NCBI GenBank assembly: GCA_019420405.1 | Contig: JAHZHF010000101.1 | Location: 1-9,530 of the forward strand | Direction: 5' to 3' | Length of the DNA stretch: 9,530 nucleotides | DNA from: Clostridiales bacterium | GTDB taxonomy: Bacteria > Bacillota > Clostridia > Lachnospirales > Lachnospiraceae | Shown: positions 6,019 to 9,530 of the stretch, piece after piece | How positions within the stretch are numbered: the first letter of the stretch is position 1 | Layout of the letters: every line of letters starts with the position of its first letter | The notes under the pieces: generated by a model | Databases searched by the model: none | Told to the model about the DNA's origin: nothing | What the model saw: the letters and a program-made list of their open reading frames with translations, nothing else | Position numbers and translations under genes: made by a program

Positions 6019-7173
6019 ATGACGAATTCTAAAATTATCCGCAATGCATCTCTTGTCATGATGTTTACCGGCCTGGGAGCATCAAGTGCCAGCGTGGTTC
6101 TTCCGCTTTTGCGGGAACAGTATGGCCTCTCGTATGATTTTTCAGGGCTTTTGCTGGCTTTCCTGAGCGTGGGGAATCTGGCGGCAGCGCTGCTGTGCGG
6201 TTTTCTTCCCCGTTTTCTGGGAGTGAGGAGAACGGTTTTGATTCTGTCCCTCGGCTCCATGTTAGGATATGTGCTGATGCTCATCTCCGGATTCAGGCCG
6301 TTTCTGCTTCTGGGATTTCTCCTGGTGGGATTCGGGAAGGGAACTAGCCTTAACAATGCTACAGTTGCCGCAGGAGCGGCGTCTGCCGACAGAACGGGAA
6401 CAGTCAATCTGCTGAACGCGCTCTTCGCGGCGGGAAGCCTGGCTGCTCCGGTTGTATATCTGGCCAGCAGGTCAGTGAACTGGCGGCTGCCCCTTCTCAT
6501 TCTCGCGGCGGGAGGATGTGTTGTCTGGCTGCTCTTTTATTCCATGCGGCTGGATACGACGCCGTCGGCTGCCAGGGAGAAGAGCGATACAGCTTTTTTA
6601 AGAGACCGCCACTTCTGGTATTCCGCAGCTTTTCTGTTCGGGCAGCAGTGCGCGGAGATCAGTGTGACAGGATGGCTGGTGACATACTTTAAAGACCAGG
6701 GGATTCTGACAGGAGTATTCAGTGAGCTGACGGTGACAGTGATCTGGACGGCCATGCTGGTGGGGCGGCTTGCGCTTGCGTTTGTGATTCCGTCTGCGAG
6801 CCGGCTGTATTCTCTGACTTTGATGAGCGCAGCCTCCCTGGTTACTTATCTTCTGATGCTGTTTTCATCGAATGGAGTTCTGGCTCTGGTTACGTTATTT
6901 TTGTTCGGACTTTCGATTTCCGGTGCGTATCCGACAGTGATCGCCAGAGCGAACAGTTCGATGAGCAATGCAAGCGTAGGAGTGCTGCTTCCGGTGGGCG
7001 GGATTGGTGCAATTCTGATGCCATATATTACCGGGGCTGTTGCCGAGCGGATCGGAATCCGCGGCGGGATGATGTGCTCCCTTGCTGCACTGGCGATAAT
7101 GCTTGTGTTTTCGGTGCTGCTGAAGCGCTGTGAAAAAAGCGAAGCGGAAATAGGAAACTCCGTTCCCTTTTAA
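6019..7173 (+). CDS. MFS transporter, intact
   Basis: The gene encodes 384 residues from ATG 6019, with AAGGAG at 6003-6008 ten bases upstream. The length suits a 12-helix major facilitator. Hydrophobic segments follow each other along the whole chain, with a charged central loop near residues 175-195 (RLDTTPSAAREKSDTAFLRD). The loop after helix 2, GFLPRFLGVRRTVL (residues 61-74), is a motif A variant (usually G-x-L-a-D-r-x-G-r-k), with Pro-Arg where Asp-Arg is usual. GFGKGTSLNNATV and SGAYPTVIARANSS resemble the pore-lining helices of sugar and organic-acid MFS proteins, but the substrate cannot be read. It starts 24 bases after the activase and has no promoter of its own that I can see, which suggests co-transcription. 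It may move a substrate or product of the lost activase pathway (inference). Confidence 0.88.
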   Translation: MTNSKIIRNASLVMMFTGLGASSASVVLPLLREQYGLSYDFSGLLLAFLSVGNLAAALLCGFLPRFLGVRRTVLILSLGSMLGYVLMLISGFRPFLLLGFLLVGFGKGTSLNNATVAAGAASADRTGTVNLLNALFAAGSLAAPVVYLASRSVNWRLPLLILAAGGCVVWLLFYSMRLDTTPSAAREKSDTAFLRDRHFWYSAAFLFGQQCAEISVTGWLVTYFKDQGILTGVFSELTVTVIWTAMLVGRLALAFVIPSASRLYSLTLMSAASLVTYLLMLFSSNGVLALVTLFLFGLSISGAYPTVIARANSSMSNASVGVLLPVGGIGAILMPYITGAVAERIGIRGGMMCSLAALAIMLVFSVLLKRCEKSEAEIGNSVPF

Positions 7174-7286
7174 ATAAAAGCCCTCCGGGCGGGAGGTGCA
7201 CGCCGCATAAAATAATTTCGCTCCGAATATAGTTGAGAATGACGAGGGCTGGACGATTACTCTTTCTGCTGAAAGGAGGGCATAAA
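7174..7286. promoter_or_regulatory. Intergenic region before the dipeptidase with inverted repeats
   Basis: AGCCCTC (7179-7185) and GAGGGCT (7244-7250) are exact reverse complements 58 bases apart, with a small CCTCC/GGAGG hairpin just inside the left arm. No U tract follows, so this is not a standard terminator. I see no clear -35/-10 pair. The strong ribosome binding site GAAAGGAGGG (7271-7280) sets the dipeptidase start at ATG 7287. Confidence 0.35.
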
Positions 7287-8237
7287 ATGAGATATTTTGA
7301 CTGTCATGCAGATACTCTGACGGAAATCAGAAATGAGAATGAGAACCTTAGCAGCAATACGTGCGATCTGGATCTGAACAGGGTACAGAAATTTGCGGAT
7401 ACATATACACAGATTTTTGCTATATGGAAGAACCGGAAAGAGATGGATGAAACCGCTCCTGAGGAGGAATTTCTGCGGCTTTACGAGAGGGCGGCGGCTC
7501 TTCTTGGAGAGGCGGACAGCCGGATTTGCTGGTGCAGGACGGCCGATGATATGGAAGAAGCGCACCGCGCCGGAAAGGCGGCAGCCTTTCTTTCTCTGGA
7601 GGATGTTTCCATTGCGGGAAAATATTCGACACGGCTGAAAGAGCTGGGATTTTCTTTTGCCATGCTGACATGGAACTATGAGAACGAATTCGCGTGCGGA
7701 GCTGCGCCCGGTCCGGGAATAGATCCCGCGGGAAGAGGACTTACGAAAAGGGGAAGGGAGCTGGTCAGGGTGTTGGCTGACCAGGGAATCATCCTGGATA
7801 TTTCCCACCTTTCGGACCAGGGGGCGGAAGATCTCTTTTCCATCACGGAGGCCCCTGTGATAGCGTCCCATTCCAATGTCAGATCTGTGTGCGCGCATCC
7901 GAGGAATCTTCCGGATTCGCTGATCCGCGAGATCATCCGCAGAAAGGGGCTGATCGGCATGAATTTTTTCGCTCCGTTTGTGGGGGAGTACTCAGGAATC
8001 GAAGGGGTACTTCGCCATGTGGATGCTGTTTTGTCCATGGGCGGGGAAAATGTACTTGCACTGGGGGCAGACTTCGACGGATGCAGCGGGCAGTTCCCTC
8101 CAGGGATCACAGGAGTGGAATCAATCCCGGAACTGAAACGATACATGGAGGCAGCCGGGCTCGGTGCGGAACTGACAGATAAGATTCTCTGTGGAAACGC
8201 GGAAGCATTTATAAAGAGAAACGCAGGAAAAGGGTGA
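7287..8237 (+). CDS. Membrane dipeptidase, peptidase family M19
   Basis: The gene encodes 316 residues from ATG 7287, chosen over TTG 7233 because GAAAGGAGGG lies just upstream of it and the product then starts at the family N-terminus. Zinc-site residues of M19 (renal-dipeptidase-like) enzymes are in order: HxD in DCHADTL (His7, Asp9), the bridging Glu in LSLEDVS (Glu105), His in DISHLSD (His174), His in ASHSNVRSV (His195) and Asp in GADFDG (residue 262). NVRSVCAHPRNLPD is also typical. The family hydrolyses dipeptides, including some with D-residues, and in bacteria is linked to peptide or cell-wall-fragment use. There is no signal peptide, so it should be cytoplasmic. It lies 113 bases after the MFS gene and 104 before the DUF3810 gene, same strand. 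It looks complete and functional. Confidence 0.93.
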   Translation: MRYFDCHADTLTEIRNENENLSSNTCDLDLNRVQKFADTYTQIFAIWKNRKEMDETAPEEEFLRLYERAAALLGEADSRICWCRTADDMEEAHRAGKAAAFLSLEDVSIAGKYSTRLKELGFSFAMLTWNYENEFACGAAPGPGIDPAGRGLTKRGRELVRVLADQGIILDISHLSDQGAEDLFSITEAPVIASHSNVRSVCAHPRNLPDSLIREIIRRKGLIGMNFFAPFVGEYSGIEGVLRHVDAVLSMGGENVLALGADFDGCSGQFPPGITGVESIPELKRYMEAAGLGAELTDKILCGNAEAFIKRNAGKG

Positions 8238-8277
8238 TAGAAATACAGCGGGCAAGTGTGGTAAGATAGAGCGGAAG

Positions 8278-8290
8278 ACGGATGCTCCGT
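8278..8290 (+). repeat. Small perfect hairpin between dipeptidase and DUF3810 genes
   Basis: ACGGA and TCCGT flank TGC, a 5-bp stem with a 3-base loop. It overlaps the weaker upstream start candidate ATG 8282. A second small stem GCCG/CGGC follows (about 8302-8314). Neither has a T tract. They may affect translation of the next gene, or may be chance. Confidence 0.2.
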
Positions 8291-8341
8291 TATCAGAAGC
8301 AGCCGGCTTACGGCATCATAAGGAGAGGCAGGATACACTTG

Positions 8342-9463
8342 ATGAAAAGACAATTCTGGAAAAAAACCAGAGAAAGAAGAGAGAAAACCAGGGGAGAAAT
8401 ATCTACAAAATACCGGCTTGCGGCAGCGGCGTTCCTGCTTGTTTTAAGTGCGGCTCTGATGATCCTCGCCGCGCAGAATCCGGAGTATGCAGAGTGGCAC
8501 TCCACTTATATTTATCCCGTGCTGGTTACGGTTATCGGACATATCAGCGGCGTGTTTTCATTTTCACTGGCTGAGCTTCTGCTGTATCTGCTGCTGATTC
8601 TATTTGTAATCACACTGGCTCGTATGATCGTGAGGGCTGCGCGCGCTTCCTCGGCGGGAATCATCGCCTCTTGGATATCCGGCGTTCTGCTGGCGGCAGG
8701 GATACTTGCCTTTCTCTATACTGTTTGCTGTGGGGTGAATTACCATCGGAAATCCTTTTCGGAAGAGGAGGGGATTGTTACATACGATTATACCGTGGAA
8801 GAGTTGCAGGAGGTATGCTTCTGGCTGACAGACGAGGTGAACGCCCTGTCAGGTGAAGTCTTAAGGAATGAGGCAGGAGTCATGGAGCTGGACGGACCGG
8901 AAGGAGAAGGAGCGGCGGACGCGATGCGCACCCTGGCAGATGAATATTCGTCACTGAAAGGCTATTATCCACAGCCGAAAAAGCTGATTGTCTCGGAGTT
9001 TTTATCCTACCAGAGTCTGACCGGGATCTATTCGCCTTTTACGGTTGAGGCGAATTACAACGGGGATATGACTGCGTATAATATTCCCTTTACCACCTGT
9101 CATGAACTCTCGCATCTGAGAGGATTTATGCAGGAGCAGGAGGCGAATTTTATTGCCTTTCTGGCCTGTATCGGTTCGGAGAGAATGGATTTTCAGTACA
9201 GTGGATACCTGTCCGCGTGGGTGTATTGTATGAATGCTCTGTACCGCGCGGATTATGAGAGCTGGGCCGAGGTGCGGGTGACGCTGGATGCGGCTGTCCA
9301 GCCGGATCTTACGGCTAACAACGAGTTCTGGGACAGTTACGAGGGCGCGATCTCAGAGACGGCAGACAAGATCAATGACACCTATCTGAAAGCGAACGGA
9401 CAGGCGGACGGGGTGAAGAGCTATGATCGGATGGTGGATCTGATTGTGGCGTGGTTTAATTGA
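8342..9463 (+). CDS. DUF3810 membrane protein with HELSH zinc-peptidase motif
   Basis: The gene encodes 373 residues from ATG 8342, with AAGGAGAGGCAGGA (8320-8333) upstream. An in-frame ATG at 8282 would add 20 residues but lacks a good ribosome binding site and makes an unlikely N-terminus. A Lys/Arg-rich cytoplasmic tail (residues 1-25) precedes helix 1 (about 26-44). Helix 2 is about 74-93 and helix 3 about 105-130. The rest (about 130-373) should lie outside the membrane. It contains CHELSHLRGF (His254, Glu255, His258), an HExxH zinc motif, and EQEANF shortly after, whose Glu267 could be the third ligand as in gluzincins. The DUF3810 family shares this layout; its substrate is unknown. 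The gene follows the M19 dipeptidase at 104 bases on the same strand, so a joint role in peptide or envelope processing is possible but unproven. Confidence 0.85.
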   Translation: MKRQFWKKTRERREKTRGEISTKYRLAAAAFLLVLSAALMILAAQNPEYAEWHSTYIYPVLVTVIGHISGVFSFSLAELLLYLLLILFVITLARMIVRAARASSAGIIASWISGVLLAAGILAFLYTVCCGVNYHRKSFSEEEGIVTYDYTVEELQEVCFWLTDEVNALSGEVLRNEAGVMELDGPEGEGAADAMRTLADEYSSLKGYYPQPKKLIVSEFLSYQSLTGIYSPFTVEANYNGDMTAYNIPFTTCHELSHLRGFMQEQEANFIAFLACIGSERMDFQYSGYLSAWVYCMNALYRADYESWAEVRVTLDAAVQPDLTANNEFWDSYEGAISETADKINDTYLKANGQADGVKSYDRMVDLIVAWFN

Positions 9464-9530
9464 GCGGCGCTAAATACAGGTTAAACTTATAAAGTTACAA
9501 AAATGTTAAAGAGAATGGGAAGTTCCTATT
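9464..9530. other. Start of the next intergenic region
   Basis: After TGA 9463 the DNA becomes A+T-rich. An open frame begins at ATG 9503 and runs off the window, but no ribosome binding site precedes it and only nine codons are visible, so I do not call a gene. No terminator is seen after the DUF3810 gene within the window. Confidence 0.4.

Noticed and set aside
5931..6500. 189-codon minus-strand open frame
   Set aside because: It overlaps the activase end and the MFS start, both well supported on the plus strand, and has no recognisable domain.
7181..7200. Terminator after the MFS gene
   Set aside because: The CCTCC/GGAGG stem is short and is followed by GC-rich bases, not a T tract.
7257..8353. 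Minus-strand open frames of 213 and 225 codons opposite the dipeptidase
   Set aside because: The plus strand carries all M19 zinc-site residues; the minus-strand products are low-quality shadows.
1..9530. CRISPR array, insertion sequence, prophage, or attachment-site duplication
   Set aside because: No regularly spaced repeats, transposase or integrase remains, or second copy of the tRNA 3' end were seen on either strand.

Overview
The window reads as a stretch of Firmicutes/Clostridia chromosome, most likely from a gut Lachnospiraceae-type anaerobe. This is inferred from AGGAGG-type ribosome binding sites, moderate GC with an A+T-rich left end, a tRNA without encoded CCA, and a very large 2-hydroxyacyl-CoA dehydratase activase gene of a kind common in such anaerobes. 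The species cannot be named from the sequence.

Left end (1-90): the 3' two-thirds of a tRNA-Asn gene, then a clean intrinsic terminator. Positions 90-1940 form an A+T-rich accessory strip directly downstream of the tRNA. It holds a PIN-domain (VapC-like) gene broken by one in-frame TAA, a small intact partner gene one base behind it, a 176-base spacer with a long imperfect palindrome, and a badly decayed AlbA_2/Schlafen-type regulator gene. That gene can be followed through all three reading frames, with an internal TGA, two deletion junctions and a one-base insertion.

Middle (about 1940-5994): composition changes at once to the more GC-rich style of the rest of the window. The sequence enters, already beyond its 5' end, a giant CoA-dehydratase activase gene (two ASKHA ATPase modules, a DUF2229-type module, a dehydratase-like C-terminal part). 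It has lost about 55-60 N-terminal codons at the junction with the regulator pseudogene. It carries TGA in place of the first module's Fe-S cysteine codon, and it has two further frame-changing deletions, near 3970 and 4290. Two long open pieces remain (2211-3974 and 4306-5994).

Right part (6019-9463): three intact same-strand genes. These are an MFS transporter 24 bases behind the activase, an M19-family membrane dipeptidase, and a DUF3810 membrane protein with an HELSH zinc-peptidase motif. Transporter, dipeptidase and membrane metalloprotease could form a peptide or cell-wall-fragment use group, but this rests only on position.

The main result is a sharp contrast. Everything from 220 to about 4300, apart from one 64-codon gene, is in active decay next to a tRNA, while everything from 6019 on is intact. 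I found no convincing new working system. The best candidates for follow-up are the PIN/small-protein pair, which looks like a toxin-antitoxin module with the toxin gene first, and the TGA at a metal-ligand cysteine.
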